Shown here one piece after another: positions 8,246 through 16,746 of a DNA stretch of 35,588 nt (the stretch's first letter is position 1; every line of letters starts with the position of its first letter). The translations under genes and the position numbers were made by a program. The DNA is from an uncultured beta proteobacterium (GTDB lineage: Bacteria; Pseudomonadota; Gammaproteobacteria; Burkholderiales; Burkholderiaceae_C): positions 1 to 35,588 of the forward strand of contig CAIYRQ010000142.1 in the NCBI GenBank assembly GCA_903928635.1. Reading direction: 5' to 3'. The notes beneath the pieces are model-generated. The model saw only the letters and a program-made list of their open reading frames with translations, made no database searches and was not told where the DNA came from.

Positions 8246-8791
8246 ATGAACACACACTACACCTCTACCGCCAAAGGCCTGCACTGGCTCATGGCCTTGA
8301 TGATTTTCGGCTTGCTGGCGATGGGCTTTTACATGTCCGATCTGCCGTTCTCTCCCGAGAAACTGCAGTACTACTCCTGGCACAAGTGGGCCGGGGTCAC
8401 GGTCTTTATGCTGGTCTGGCTGCGCCTGGTGTGGCGCTTCACGCATCGCCCCCCAGCGTACCCGCTGAGCATGTCGCGCCTGCAGCAAGTGCTGGCTCAT
8501 GGCGGGCATGTGCTGCTCTATGGCTTGATGATCATCATCCCCTTGAGCGGCTGGCTCATGAGCTCTGCCAAAGGCGTGCAGACCGTGTGGTTTGGCGTGT
8601 TGCCGCTGCCCGATCTGTTGGCGAAAGACAAGGAGCTAGGCAAGCAACTGGCCGAGCTGCATTCCGCACTCAATATCGGTTTGCTGGTCCTGATTGGCGG
8701 CCACGCGGCGGCCGCGTTTTTCCACCACCTGGTGCACAAGGACGACGTCTTGCGCCGCATTCTGCCCGCCCGCTCCAAACCCACTCTGTAA
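8246..8791 (+). CDS. Cytochrome b561 (CybB/YceJ type)
   Basis: This is a 181-residue, four-helix inner-membrane dihaem cytochrome b561, expected to pass electrons between quinol and a periplasmic acceptor. Candidate haem-ligand histidines are His13 (GLHWLMAL), His46 (YSWHKWAG), His139 (ELHSALN) and His153 (GGHAAAAFFHH). Hydrophobic segments fall at about residues 14-30, 46-64, 84-103 and 139-160. The start is ATG 8246, 10 bp after the dioxygenase stop. Two YceI genes follow directly, matching the yceJ-yceI association known in E. coli, so a quinone or isoprenoid-linked redox role is plausible. Confidence 0.92.
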   Translation: MNTHYTSTAKGLHWLMALMIFGLLAMGFYMSDLPFSPEKLQYYSWHKWAGVTVFMLVWLRLVWRFTHRPPAYPLSMSRLQQVLAHGGHVLLYGLMIIIPLSGWLMSSAKGVQTVWFGVLPLPDLLAKDKELGKQLAELHSALNIGLLVLIGGHAAAAFFHHLVHKDDVLRRILPARSKPTL

Positions 8792-8801
8792 AGAAACATC
8801 C

Positions 8802-9380
8802 ATGTCCTCCATTTTCAAAACTCTCTCCAAGTCCGCAGTCGCTGCGATCGCACTGACGATTGCCGCGTCCAGCCATGCCGCCCCTTACCAAGCGGTGCAA
8901 ATGGACAAAAGCAGCGTGAAGTTCAGCTACAAACAAATGGGCGTGGGCATGGACGGGCACTTTGCCAAATTCAACCCGCAAATCAGTTTTGACCCTGCCA
9001 AACCCGAGCTCACCAAGGCGAGCATTGAGGTGGACCTCTTGAGCATTGACACGGGCTCCGGCGAGGCCGACCAAGAGGTGGTGGGCAAACCTTGGTTCAA
9101 TACTTCGGCGTTTCCCAAAGCCATCTTCGTCGCCAAACAGGTCAAGCAAACCGCGCCCAATGTCTACGAGGTGCAGGGCTCTCTCAGCATCAAAGGCCGC
9201 TCGCGTGACGTGAAGTTTGACTTGAAGCACAACCCCCAAGGCAAAGTGGGTGTGCTCACCGGTAGCTTTACTTTGCAGCGCGCCGACTACGCCATTGGCG
9301 AAGGCTCGTGGTCCAAATTTGATGTGGTGGCCAACGACGTGGTCGTCAGCTTTCAAATCACCGCCCTCACGGGCAAATAA
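8802..9380 (+). CDS. YceI family periplasmic protein (first copy)
   Basis: The 192-residue precursor has a Sec signal peptide (MSSIFKTLSKSAVAAIAL then ASSHA|AP, cleavage after about residue 26). A YceI lipocalin-like beta barrel follows, a fold that binds polyisoprenoids. Motifs include KFSYKQMGVGMDGHFAKF, ASIEVDLLSIDTGS, KPWFNTSAFPKAIFVAKQV, GSLSIKGRSRDVKFD and YAIGEGSW. It is the more divergent of the two tandem copies. It starts 10 bp after the cytochrome b561 gene and is clearly cotranscribed. The exact ligand and function are not established. Confidence 0.93.
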   Translation: MSSIFKTLSKSAVAAIALTIAASSHAAPYQAVQMDKSSVKFSYKQMGVGMDGHFAKFNPQISFDPAKPELTKASIEVDLLSIDTGSGEADQEVVGKPWFNTSAFPKAIFVAKQVKQTAPNVYEVQGSLSIKGRSRDVKFDLKHNPQGKVGVLTGSFTLQRADYAIGEGSWSKFDVVANDVVVSFQITALTGK

Positions 9381-9420
9381 CCGCCGCTTGCGGCACCTCT
9401 TTTTTAACTGGAGTAACTTT

Positions 9421-9999
9421 ATGAAATCGTTCAAACAACTCAGCGCGGCTTTGGCCTTGGCAACTTTGGCTGCCGGTTCTGCCTTTGCAGCCCCTGTCAC
9501 TTACACCGTAGACAGCTCGCACACTTTCCCGCGTTTTTCGTATTCGCACCTGGGCTATTCCACCCAGCTCAGCAGCTTTAGCAAAACCACGGGCACCGTG
9601 GTGCTGGACGCGCAAGCCAAGACCGCTTCCGTGGACATCGTGATTGACCTCACCACGGTCAACACCGGTTCCACCGACTTCAACGGCCACATCCAAGGCG
9701 AAGACTTCCTGGACACCGCCAAGTTCCCCAAAGCCACTTTCAAATCCACCAAAGTGGTGTTTGACGGCGACAAGCCCGCCTCCATCGAAGGCCAGTTGAC
9801 CATCAAAGGCGTGACCAAGCCCGTCACCTTGACCGTCACGTCCTTCCAAGCCGTGAACCACCCCATGATGAAAGTCCCCGCGATGGGCGCCAATGCTTTC
9901 ACCACGATCAAACGCACCGAATTCAACGCGGGCAAATTCGCGCCTTACGTGGGTGACGACGTGCGCATCGACATCGCCATCGAAGCCCTGTCTAAATAA
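9421..9999 (+). CDS. YceI family periplasmic protein (second copy)
   Basis: This is another 192-residue YceI precursor. The signal peptide (MKSFKQLSAALALATLAAG, SAFA|AP) cleaves after about residue 23. The core is more canonical than in the preceding copy: YTVDSSHTFPRFSYSHLG, TASVDIVIDLTTVNTG, HIQGEDFLDTAKFPKATFKS, GQLTIKGVTKPVTL and RTEFNAGKFAPYVGDDVRI. GGAG at 9410-9413 is 7 bp from the ATG. It probably arose by an old tandem duplication, since the two copies have equal length but low identity. A strong terminator ends the operon. Confidence 0.95.
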   Translation: MKSFKQLSAALALATLAAGSAFAAPVTYTVDSSHTFPRFSYSHLGYSTQLSSFSKTTGTVVLDAQAKTASVDIVIDLTTVNTGSTDFNGHIQGEDFLDTAKFPKATFKSTKVVFDGDKPASIEGQLTIKGVTKPVTLTVTSFQAVNHPMMKVPAMGANAFTTIKRTEFNAGKFAPYVGDDVRIDIAIEALSK

Positions 10000-10016
10000 G
10001 GCGTTTCCCACCCATG

Positions 10017-10045
10017 AAAAAGGGGCTGTTTCAGCCCCTTTTTTT
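10017..10045. terminator. Bidirectional intrinsic terminator
   Basis: AAAAAGGGGCTG, loop TTT, CAGCCCCTTTTT forms a perfect 12-bp stem with a T-tract to the right and an A-tract to the left. It terminates the cytochrome b561-YceI operon on the plus strand. On the minus strand it follows immediately after the TAA of the flavin monooxygenase gene. Confidence 0.9.
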
Positions 10046-11054
10046 ATGCCGGTACCGCGGCCAGCGCTTGTGCCGCAATGTCCAGCGAACGCAATCGAAG
10101 GGACTGGTCGTAAATGTCGCAAACCAATATCAGTTCATCCGCACCGGTGTCTTCGGCCAGTTGCTCAAGCCCCTCGCGCACCGTCTCGGGGCCACCCACC
10201 ACCGCTGCGCCCAAAAAGTCGGCAATGGCTGCGCGCTCCTGAGGGCTGCACTGCGCCATGAAGTGGGGCACCGGCGCTTGCAAGCGCCGGCGGTCGCCGC
10301 GCAAGATGCCCAGCACGCGCTGGTACACGCTGCTGGCCAGCAGTTGCGCTTCATCATCGGTAGGCGCTGCCACCAGCGGCACGCCAATCGCCACATAGGG
10401 CTTGGCCAGGTGTTCGCTGGGCTGAAAAAGCTGGCGGTACAGGCCAATGGCTTGGTGCATCAGCCGTGGCGCAAAGTGCGAGGCGAAGGCATAGGGCAGG
10501 CCCCGCTGGGCGGCGAGTTGCGCCGAAAACAGGCTGGAGCCCAGCAACCACAGCGGTACCTGGGTGCCCGCGCCCGGCATGGCCACTATGCGTTGGCCGG
10601 CCTGGGGCTGTGACAGCAGGGCCTGCAGTTCTGCCACATCGCGGGGGAAATCGGCTTCGGTCTCCGGCCGGTCGCGGCGCAGGGCGCGCATGGTGGCAGG
10701 GTCGGTGCCTGGTGCACGGCCCAGGCCGAGGTCAATGCGGCCGGGGTAGAGCTCGGCCAAGGTGCCAAAGGCCTCGGCCACCACCAGCGGCGCATGGTTG
10801 GGCAGCATGATGCCGCCCGAGCCCACCCGAATGCGCTGGGTACCGGCAGCCAGGTAGCCCACCAGCACGGCGGTGGCCGAGCTGGCAATGCCTTGCATGT
10901 TGTGGTGCTCTGCCACCCAGTAGCGTTTGAAACCCAGACGCTCGGCATGCTGCGCGGTGGCCAAGGCGGTGGCCAGGGCCTGCGCGACCGTGGCGCCTTC
11001 GCGCACGGCCACCAGGTCCAACATGGACAGGGCAAAAGAGGGAGAGTGTTGCAT
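10044..11054 (-). CDS. YhbW-like LLM-class flavin-dependent monooxygenase
   Basis: The 336-residue protein is a luciferase-like (LLM) flavin-dependent oxidoreductase with a TIM-barrel fold. It resembles E. coli YhbW along its whole length: FALSMLDL at the start, [67 protein letters not shown] and [11 protein letters not shown]. The ATG at 11054 gives YhbW length; a longer open frame to 11153 overlaps the divergent queC and is not supported. Substrate is unknown for this subfamily. It shares the terminator with the YceI operon. Confidence 0.92.
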   Translation of the reverse strand: MQHSPSFALSMLDLVAVREGATVAQALATALATAQHAERLGFKRYWVAEHHNMQGIASSATAVLVGYLAAGTQRIRVGSGGIMLPNHAPLVVAEAFGTLAELYPGRIDLGLGRAPGTDPATMRALRRDRPETEADFPRDVAELQALLSQPQAGQRIVAMPGAGTQVPLWLLGSSLFSAQLAAQRGLPYAFASHFAPRLMHQAIGLYRQLFQPSEHLAKPYVAIGVPLVAAPTDDEAQLLASSVYQRVLGILRGDRRRLQAPVPHFMAQCSPQERAAIADFLGAAVVGGPETVREGLEQLAEDTGADELILVCDIYDQSLRLRSLDIAAQALAAVPA

Positions 11055-11106
11055 CCGCCCATTATGCGCACGCGGCAATACCCAGCCCTGCTCTAAGATC
11101 AAGCCT

Positions 11107-11829
11107 ATGCACACCACCGCCCTTGTTTTGTTTTCCGGAGGCCAGGACTCCACGACCTGCCTGGCCTATGCCCTGGCCCGCTACGAACGTGTGGAAACCG
11201 TGGCCTTTGACTATGGTCAGCGCCACCATGTGGAGCTCGATGCGCGCCTGAACGTGCTGCGCGAACTGCGCGAGCGCTTTCCAGCGTGGGCGGAAAAGCT
11301 CGGCGATGACCATTTGCTCGACCTCTCGGTGCTGGGCGAAGTGAGCGAAACCTCGCTCACCCGTGACACTGCCATTGCCATGGAAGCCAGCGGCCTGCCC
11401 AACAGCTTTGTGCCAGGGCGCAACCTCTTGTTTTTGACGCTGGCCGCCGCACTGGCCTACCGCCGGGGTTTGCAAGTCATCGTGACCGGCGTCTGCGAAA
11501 CCGATTTCTCCGGCTACCCCGACTGCCGCGACGACACCATGAAAGCCATGCAGCTCGCACTCTCGCTGGGCATGGACCGCCGCTTTTTGATCGAGACTCC
11601 GCTGATGTGGATCGACAAAGCGGCCACCTGGCAATTGGCGCATGACCTCGGCGCTAAAGAGGACGCCACAGGCGGTGGACAGGCCCTGGTGGACTTGGTG
11701 GTGGAACATACCCACACCTGCTACCTGGGCGACCGCAGCCAGCGACACGCCTGGGGCTATGGCTGCGGCAGCTGCCCGGCGTGCGATTTGCGCGCCAAGG
11801 GTTTTGCTGCGTTTAGCGCGAGCCTATAA
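11107..11829 (+). CDS. queC: 7-cyano-7-deazaguanine synthase QueC
   Basis: QueC converts 7-carboxy-7-deazaguanine to preQ0 with ammonia and ATP, in the queuosine tRNA-modification pathway. The 240-residue product has the PP-loop SGGQDS at 10-15, [28 protein letters not shown] and [12 protein letters not shown] Zn-binding cysteine set lies at about C205, C220, C223 and C226 (CGSCPAC). The gap between the first and second Cys is longer than I recall for E. coli. No preQ1 riboswitch is recognisable in the 52-bp divergent gap upstream. Other que genes are not in the window. Its stop overlaps the convergent ABC transporter gene by 6 bp. Confidence 0.97.
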   Translation: MHTTALVLFSGGQDSTTCLAYALARYERVETVAFDYGQRHHVELDARLNVLRELRERFPAWAEKLGDDHLLDLSVLGEVSETSLTRDTAIAMEASGLPNSFVPGRNLLFLTLAAALAYRRGLQVIVTGVCETDFSGYPDCRDDTMKAMQLALSLGMDRRFLIETPLMWIDKAATWQLAHDLGAKEDATGGGQALVDLVVEHTHTCYLGDRSQRHAWGYGCGSCPACDLRAKGFAAFSASL

Positions 11830-13614
11830 AGCAGTTTCCTGCACCGTAAAGCGCGCCTTAGCCCCTTCGGCGGCAGGCTGCACCACCCAGCGCTTGGTGT
11901 GAAAACGGGCCACGCCCTCGCGGTGCGCAATTGACACGAGGCCACCTTGGCGAGCCGCCAGCACATCGACCAGGCGCTGGTAGAGCAGGTTCTCGGTTTC
12001 CGTATCCAGCGCGCTCGTGGCCTCGTCGGCAAATACCCATTGCGGTTGTTTCAAAAACACCCGCGCCAGTGCCAGGCGCTGCTGTTCGCCACCCGAGAGC
12101 TTTTGGCCCCAGGTGTTCCACTGGTCCAACTGGTCGGCCAAGTCCGGCAGCAGTGCCCATTGCAGAGCCTCTACGAGTTGTGCATCGGTGTAGCGCGTGG
12201 GCAGTTCGGGGTAGGCCAGTGCGTCGCGCAGGGGCCCGTTGGGGAAATAGGGCCGCTGCGGGATAAACATGGCGTCCACCGGGCGCGCCACCTGCCCGCT
12301 GGCAAAGGGCCAAATACCGGCCAGCGCCCGAAACAGGGTGGACTTGCCTGCGCCCGAAGGGCCTTGCAGCAGCACCCGGTCTCCGGCTTGCGCATGCAGC
12401 GCGGTGTGGGCCAGCAACGCGAGGCCGCCGGGCAGGGACACGGTCAGGTCTTCGGTGTGCAGCGTGTCGGACGCGGTGTGGGACAGGGCGGGTGTGGCCG
12501 CCTCCAGGCTTTGCAGTGAGGCCTCAAAGTGCGTCAAACGGTCTGTGGTGGCGCGCCAGGTGGCCAGGTTGGGGTAGCTGTCCACCAGCCAGCTCAAAGC
12601 GCCTTGCACCTGGCCAAAGGCGCTCGATATTTGCATCACCTCACCGAGCTGAATCGCACCGCTGAAAAAACGCGGCGCCGCCACGATGAAGGGAAAAATC
12701 ACCGCCGCCTGCCCAAAAAAGCTGGTGAACCAGACCAGGTTTTTTTGTGCGCGGATGAGCTGCAAGTAATTTTTCAGCACCGCGCCAAAGCGGCCTTCCA
12801 GTTGGCTGCGCTCCACCGCCTCGCCCCGATCCAGGGCAATCGATTCGCTGTATTCACGCACCCGGATCATGTGGTGGCGAAAGTCGGCCTCCACCCGCTG
12901 CTGCGCAAAGTTCAGCGGAATTTGCCGTCGCCCGATCAAGTGGGTGAGCCAGCTTCCCACCGCGCTGTACAGCAGCGCCATCCACACCATAAAGCCTGCG
13001 ATGACGTATTTCTGTCCGCCAAAAGTAAACGAAAACCCGCCCGACAGGCCCCACAAAATGCCTACAAAACTCAGCAGTGTGACCAGCGAGTTGAGCAAGC
13101 CCATGCTCAGGTTCAGCGTGAGCGACGTGAATTGGTTGATGTCTTCGGCAATGCGCTGGTCCGGGTTGTCGGGCGTGGCATTTGCGTCGGCCTGCGGTGT
13201 GGCAAATCGCTGCAACTCCAGGCGGTAAAAGGCCTGGCCCGCCAGCCAACGCTGGAGCGTGGTGCGCGTCATCCAGCTGCGCCAACGCATTTCCAGCAGT
13301 TGGGTCAGGTAAAACTTGTAAACCGCAATGACGATGAAGGCAAACGCCAGGTAACTAAAGCGCCCCAGCTGGGTCCAAAACACTTCTTGGTTTTTGTCTT
13401 GCAGAGAGTCGTAAAACAGCTTGTTCCAGTCGTTGAACAAGACCGCCATGTAGACCAGGCCCAGGTTGAGTGCGACGATAGCCCCGAGCAATCCGCGGCC
13501 TTGCCATTTTTCGTCGGACGCAAAGTAAGGCCAGGACAGCGCCCACACGCGGCGCAGTTGGGCGCGGCCGTTGCTCCAGGTGCTGGTGGGCGAGGGCGCG
13601 GTGTTGCTGCTCAT
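11824..13614 (-). CDS. SbmA/BacA-like (YddA-type) ABC transporter, fused permease and ATPase
   Basis: This 596-residue half-transporter has an N-terminal SbmA/BacA-like transmembrane domain (about residues 35-340; [38 protein letters not shown]). The C-terminal nucleotide-binding domain has Walker [10 protein letters not shown], signature [13 protein letters not shown], Walker [13 protein letters not shown] and a His-switch IAHR. DNPDQRI is typical of the family that moves peptides, vitamin B12 or long-chain acyl substrates; it would work as a homodimer. It lies 11 bp after the 5'-nucleotidase gene in a minus-strand operon with ilvA. The substrate cannot be assigned. Confidence 0.93.
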   Translation of the reverse strand: MSSNTAPSPTSTWSNGRAQLRRVWALSWPYFASDEKWQGRGLLGAIVALNLGLVYMAVLFNDWNKLFYDSLQDKNQEVFWTQLGRFSYLAFAFIVIAVYKFYLTQLLEMRWRSWMTRTTLQRWLAGQAFYRLELQRFATPQADANATPDNPDQRIAEDINQFTSLTLNLSMGLLNSLVTLLSFVGILWGLSGGFSFTFGGQKYVIAGFMVWMALLYSAVGSWLTHLIGRRQIPLNFAQQRVEADFRHHMIRVREYSESIALDRGEAVERSQLEGRFGAVLKNYLQLIRAQKNLVWFTSFFGQAAVIFPFIVAAPRFFSGAIQLGEVMQISSAFGQVQGALSWLVDSYPNLATWRATTDRLTHFEASLQSLEAATPALSHTASDTLHTEDLTVSLPGGLALLAHTALHAQAGDRVLLQGPSGAGKSTLFRALAGIWPFASGQVARPVDAMFIPQRPYFPNGPLRDALAYPELPTRYTDAQLVEALQWALLPDLADQLDQWNTWGQKLSGGEQQRLALARVFLKQPQWVFADEATSALDTETENLLYQRLVDVLAARQGGLVSIAHREGVARFHTKRWVVQPAAEGAKARFTVQETAL

Positions 13615-13625
13615 AGCGCCTGACC

Positions 13626-14519
13626 CTAATTGCGCACGCCGCTGGCCACATGGCCGGCCGGTACATGGCGGGCGGCGGATTCGATGTGGCCGGTCTGGTC
13701 GTCAAAAAAGAAGTCGGGCTCAAACTCGCGCAAAAACGCGCCTTTGTCCAGCCCACCCAAAAACATGGCTTCATCGACCTCGATGTTCCAATCCATCAGC
13801 GTGCGGATCGCGCGCTCGTGCGCGGGCGCGCTGCGTGCTGTCACCAGTGCGGTGCGGATGCGCATGGCCGGTTGCGCTGCCTGCTGCAAGGCATGCAATG
13901 CCACCAGGAGCGGCTTGAAGGGGCCGTCGGGCAAGGGCAGGGCGGCTTTGTCGTGCTCGTGCTGCTGGAAGGCGTTCAGGCCCTGGGCCTGGAACACGCG
14001 CTCGGCCTCGTCGCTGAACAGCACCGCGTCGCCGTCAAACGCAATGCGCACTTCTTGCGGGTGGGCACTGCTGGCGTGGGCCGACTGGGGGTAGACCTGC
14101 GCAGCCGGCACACCGGCGTCCAAGGCACTGCGCACGTCGCTCAGGTGGGTGCTCAAAAACAAATTGGCGTTGAGCGGCTTGAGGTAGCGCCAGGGCGCTT
14201 CGCCGCGCGTAAAGGTGCAGCGGATGATGGGCAGCGCGTAGTGCGCCGCCGAGCGCATCACCCGCAGGCCGCTGACCGGGTCGTTGCGCGACAAAATCAC
14301 CACCTCGACCCGCTGCGTGGGCTCCTCGTTAAACGCCAGCAGTTTTTTGACCAGCGAAAACGCCACGCCCGGCTTGGCTGGCACGTCGAGGCGCTCGAGC
14401 TGCAGCTGCATGTAGGCGCGGTCGTCGCCTTGCTCAAAGAGCTGGTTTTCATCTTCAAAGTCAAACAAGGCGCGGCTGGAAATCGCCACTACCAATTTGC
14501 CGTCCAGCGTCACAGCCAT
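13626..14519 (-). CDS. Cytosolic 5'-nucleotidase family protein (cN-I-like, PF06189)
   Basis: The 297-residue product matches the cN-I-type 5'-nucleotidase family, which dephosphorylates nucleoside monophosphates. AISSRALFDFEDEN near the N-terminus, EVVILSRNDPVSGLRVMRS and THLSDVRSALDAGVPAA are family blocks. FDGDAVLFSDE supplies the HAD-like catalytic pair Asp162 and Asp164. KGAFLREFEPDFFFDDQ lies near the C-terminus. It starts only 6 bp after the ilvA stop and ends 11 bp before the ABC transporter gene, so it is probably translated from an ilvA-led mRNA. The bacterial role is poorly characterised; substrate preference is unknown. Confidence 0.88.
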   Translation of the reverse strand: MAVTLDGKLVVAISSRALFDFEDENQLFEQGDDRAYMQLQLERLDVPAKPGVAFSLVKKLLAFNEEPTQRVEVVILSRNDPVSGLRVMRSAAHYALPIIRCTFTRGEAPWRYLKPLNANLFLSTHLSDVRSALDAGVPAAQVYPQSAHASSAHPQEVRIAFDGDAVLFSDEAERVFQAQGLNAFQQHEHDKAALPLPDGPFKPLLVALHALQQAAQPAMRIRTALVTARSAPAHERAIRTLMDWNIEVDEAMFLGGLDKGAFLREFEPDFFFDDQTGHIESAARHVPAGHVASGVRN

Positions 14520-14525
14520 GATGCT

Positions 14526-16118
14526 TTAGCCCTTGACTTTGGCGATTGGCGGGTTTTGCAAGAACAGCCGGTACACCGGGTTGTGGGTTTCTTCCACATA
14601 GGGGTAGCCCAGGGCCTTCAAGAACTCGTTAAAGGCTTTGTTGTCCGCCTTGGGCACTTGCAAACCGACCAGGATGCGGCCGTAGTCTGCGCCCTGGTTG
14701 CGGTAGTGGAACAGGCTGATGTTCCAGCCCGGGCGCATCATGCTCAAAAACTTCATCAGCGCGCCGGGCCGTTCGGGAAAGACAAAGCGCAAGATGCGCT
14801 CGTCCTGCGCCAGCGTGGAGTGGCCACCCACCATGTGGCGGATGTGCTCTTTGGCCAGTTCGTCGTGTGTCAAATCCAGTGTGGTGAAGCCCTGCTTGCC
14901 AAAGCTCTTGGCAATCTTGGCGGACTCGCCCGCGCCTTGGGTGGTCAGGCCGACAAACACATGCGCCTGTGCTGCATCGTTCATGCGGTAGTTGAACTCG
15001 GTCACATTGCGGGCGCCGCCAGGCAGTTCGCCAATCAGAGCGCAAAAGCGGCGAAAGCTGCCGCGCTCTTCAGGAATCGTCACGGCAAACAGCGCTTCGC
15101 GCTCTTCACCCACTTCCGCGCGCTCGGCCACAAAGCGCAGGCGGTCGAAGTTCATATTGGCGCCGCACAAAATAGCAGCGTAGGTCTGGCCCTTCGCTTT
15201 GTGCGTGGCGGCATATTGCTTGATGGCTGCCACGCCCAGCGCACCGGCAGGCTCCACGATGGACCGGGTATCCACAAAAATATCTTTGATCGCGGCGCAC
15301 ACTGCATCGGTGTCCACGGTCACAAATTCGTCCACCAAACCGCTGGCCACGCGGAAGGTCTCTTCACCCACCAGCTTCACCGCGGTGCCGTCTGAGAACA
15401 GGCCCACGTCCGCCAAAGTCAGGCGCTTGCTCGCCGCCACCGACTGCATCATGGCGTTGGAGTCGTTCATCTGCACGCCAATCACCTTGACCTCGGGTCG
15501 CACCGCCTTGATGTAGTTGGCCACGCCGCTCACCAGACCACCGCCGCCAATGGCCACAAACACCGCGTCCAGGCGGCCGGGGTGCTGGCGCAATATTTCC
15601 ATGGCCACCGTCCCTTGGCCGGCAATTACGTCCGGGTCGTCAAAGGGGTGGACAAAGGTCAGGCCCTGTTTTTTCTCCAGGGTGAGCGCGTGGTTGTACG
15701 CGTCGGTATAGCTGTCACCATACAGCACCACTTCGCCGCCAAAGCCGCGCACCGCGTCCACCTTCACCTGCGGCGTGGTGGTGGGCATCACGATGAGGGC
15801 TCGCGCGCCCAGGCGTCGCGCACTCAGCGCTACGCCCTGGGCATGGTTGCCGGCTGACGCACAAATCACCCCTTTTTTGAGCTGCGCGCTGCTGAGCTGG
15901 GCCATTTTGTTGTACGCGCCGCGCAGCTTGAAGCTGCGCACCGGCTGCTGGTCCTCGCGCTTGAGCAGCACCGTGTTGTGAATGCGCTGGCTCAAATTGG
16001 CTGCCAACTCCAGCGGCGACTCGTTGGCTACGTCGTAGACCTTGGCATTCAGGATTTTGATCAGGTAGTCGGCAGGGCTCAGGGGAGCGGGTTTGGTGCG
16101 TGCTTTTGCAGTGGTCAT
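14526..16118 (-). CDS. ilvA: Threonine ammonia-lyase, biosynthetic (IlvA)
   Basis: IlvA deaminates threonine to 2-oxobutanoate, the first step of isoleucine synthesis. The 530-residue product has the PLP Lys64 in PVRSFKLRGAYNKM, the phosphate-binding GGGGLVSGVA loop, CASAGNHAQGVA, and PFDDPDVIAGQGT. Two C-terminal ACT-like regulatory domains follow (about residues 340-425 and 435-515; PEERGSFRRFCALIG and PERPGALMKFLSMM), as in E. coli IlvA (514), so isoleucine feedback control is expected. The ATG at 16118 is chosen; the longer upstream frame crosses the divergent OsmC gene and lacks homology. It heads an operon with the 5'-nucleotidase and ABC transporter. Confidence 0.97.
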   Translation of the reverse strand: MTTAKARTKPAPLSPADYLIKILNAKVYDVANESPLELAANLSQRIHNTVLLKREDQQPVRSFKLRGAYNKMAQLSSAQLKKGVICASAGNHAQGVALSARRLGARALIVMPTTTPQVKVDAVRGFGGEVVLYGDSYTDAYNHALTLEKKQGLTFVHPFDDPDVIAGQGTVAMEILRQHPGRLDAVFVAIGGGGLVSGVANYIKAVRPEVKVIGVQMNDSNAMMQSVAASKRLTLADVGLFSDGTAVKLVGEETFRVASGLVDEFVTVDTDAVCAAIKDIFVDTRSIVEPAGALGVAAIKQYAATHKAKGQTYAAILCGANMNFDRLRFVAERAEVGEEREALFAVTIPEERGSFRRFCALIGELPGGARNVTEFNYRMNDAAQAHVFVGLTTQGAGESAKIAKSFGKQGFTTLDLTHDELAKEHIRHMVGGHSTLAQDERILRFVFPERPGALMKFLSMMRPGWNISLFHYRNQGADYGRILVGLQVPKADNKAFNEFLKALGYPYVEETHNPVYRLFLQNPPIAKVKG

Positions 16119-16202
16119 GTCGGTGGCTCGTAGGAAGCACGCATGATAATCGGCACACAGGGCCAGGCGATGGTTGCAGGGCCTGTTGCAGGAGCAAACA
16201 CA

Positions 16203-16652
16203 ATGGAATGCACAGTGAGTTGGACAGGCGGCAGCGGCACACGCTCGGGCATGGGTTTCGTGGCCGAAACCGGTAGCGGCCATGCGGTGCTGATGGACGG
16301 CGCGCCCGACGCGGCCAAGCCCGAAAACGGTGGCCAAAACCTCGCACCCCGGCCCATGGAGCTGGTGCTGGCGGGCACAGGCGGTTGCACGGCCTATGAC
16401 GTGGTGCTCATTCTCAAGCGCGGCCGTCACGCGGTGCAGGGCTGCAGCGTCAAACTCACGTCCGAGCGCGCTGACACCGACCCCAAGGTTTTTACCAAGA
16501 TCCACATGCACTTCACCGTCACCGGCAAAGGCATCCCGGCCAGCGCCATCGAGCGCGCAATCGCCATGAGCCACGAAAAGTACTGTTCTGCCAGCATCAT
16601 GCTTGGCAAAACGGCGCAGATCACGACGGGGTTTGAACTGATCGACGCCTGA
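16203..16652 (+). CDS. OsmC family protein (YhfA-like)
   Basis: The 149-residue product is an OsmC/Ohr-fold protein closest in pattern to E. coli YhfA: GHAVLMDG, RPMELVLAGTGGCTAYDVV, VKLTSERADTDPKVFTKIHMHF (split here by key blocks) and HEKYCSASIMLGKTA. Cys62 and Cys128 occupy the two positions that form the peroxidatic and resolving pair in Ohr/OsmC, so thiol peroxidase activity is possible, though YhfA-type function is uncertain. The ATG at 16203 has GGAG at 16191-16194, spacing 8; an upstream in-frame ATG at 16143 has no such site. It is divergent from ilvA. Confidence 0.92.
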   Translation: MECTVSWTGGSGTRSGMGFVAETGSGHAVLMDGAPDAAKPENGGQNLAPRPMELVLAGTGGCTAYDVVLILKRGRHAVQGCSVKLTSERADTDPKVFTKIHMHFTVTGKGIPASAIERAIAMSHEKYCSASIMLGKTAQITTGFELIDA

Positions 16653-16670
16653 CCCTTTCCGCAGGCACAA

Positions 16671-16704
16671 AAAAGCCCCCGGGTATTGCTACCCGGGGGC
16701 TTTT
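16671..16704. terminator. Strong bidirectional intrinsic terminator
   Basis: AAAAGCCCCCGGGTA, loop TTGC, TACCCGGGGGCTTTT forms a perfect 15-bp stem with A and T tracts on both sides. It serves the OsmC-like gene (plus) and the porin gene (minus). A second small stem, CTGGC/GCCAG at 16724-16738, lies between it and the porin stop. Confidence 0.93.
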
Positions 16705-16746
16705 GAACTTTTAAATTCTTACACTGGCACAAGGCCAGCGCGGGAA

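Noticed and set aside
10044-10046. Conflict between a terminator and a stop codon
   Set aside because: The minus-strand TAA merely overlaps the T-tract of the bidirectional terminator, which is a normal compact ending.
11055-11106. preQ1 riboswitch before queC
   Set aside because: The 52-bp divergent gap has no H-type pseudoknot or C-rich loop with an A-rich tail that I can recognise.
13650-15395. Long plus-strand open frame opposite the nucleotidase and ilvA genes
   Set aside because: It has no recognisable domain and is wholly antisense to clear coding sequence.
16119-16670. N-terminal extension of IlvA
   Set aside because: It crosses the divergent OsmC-like gene and the terminator side, and IlvA homology begins at the ATG at 16118.
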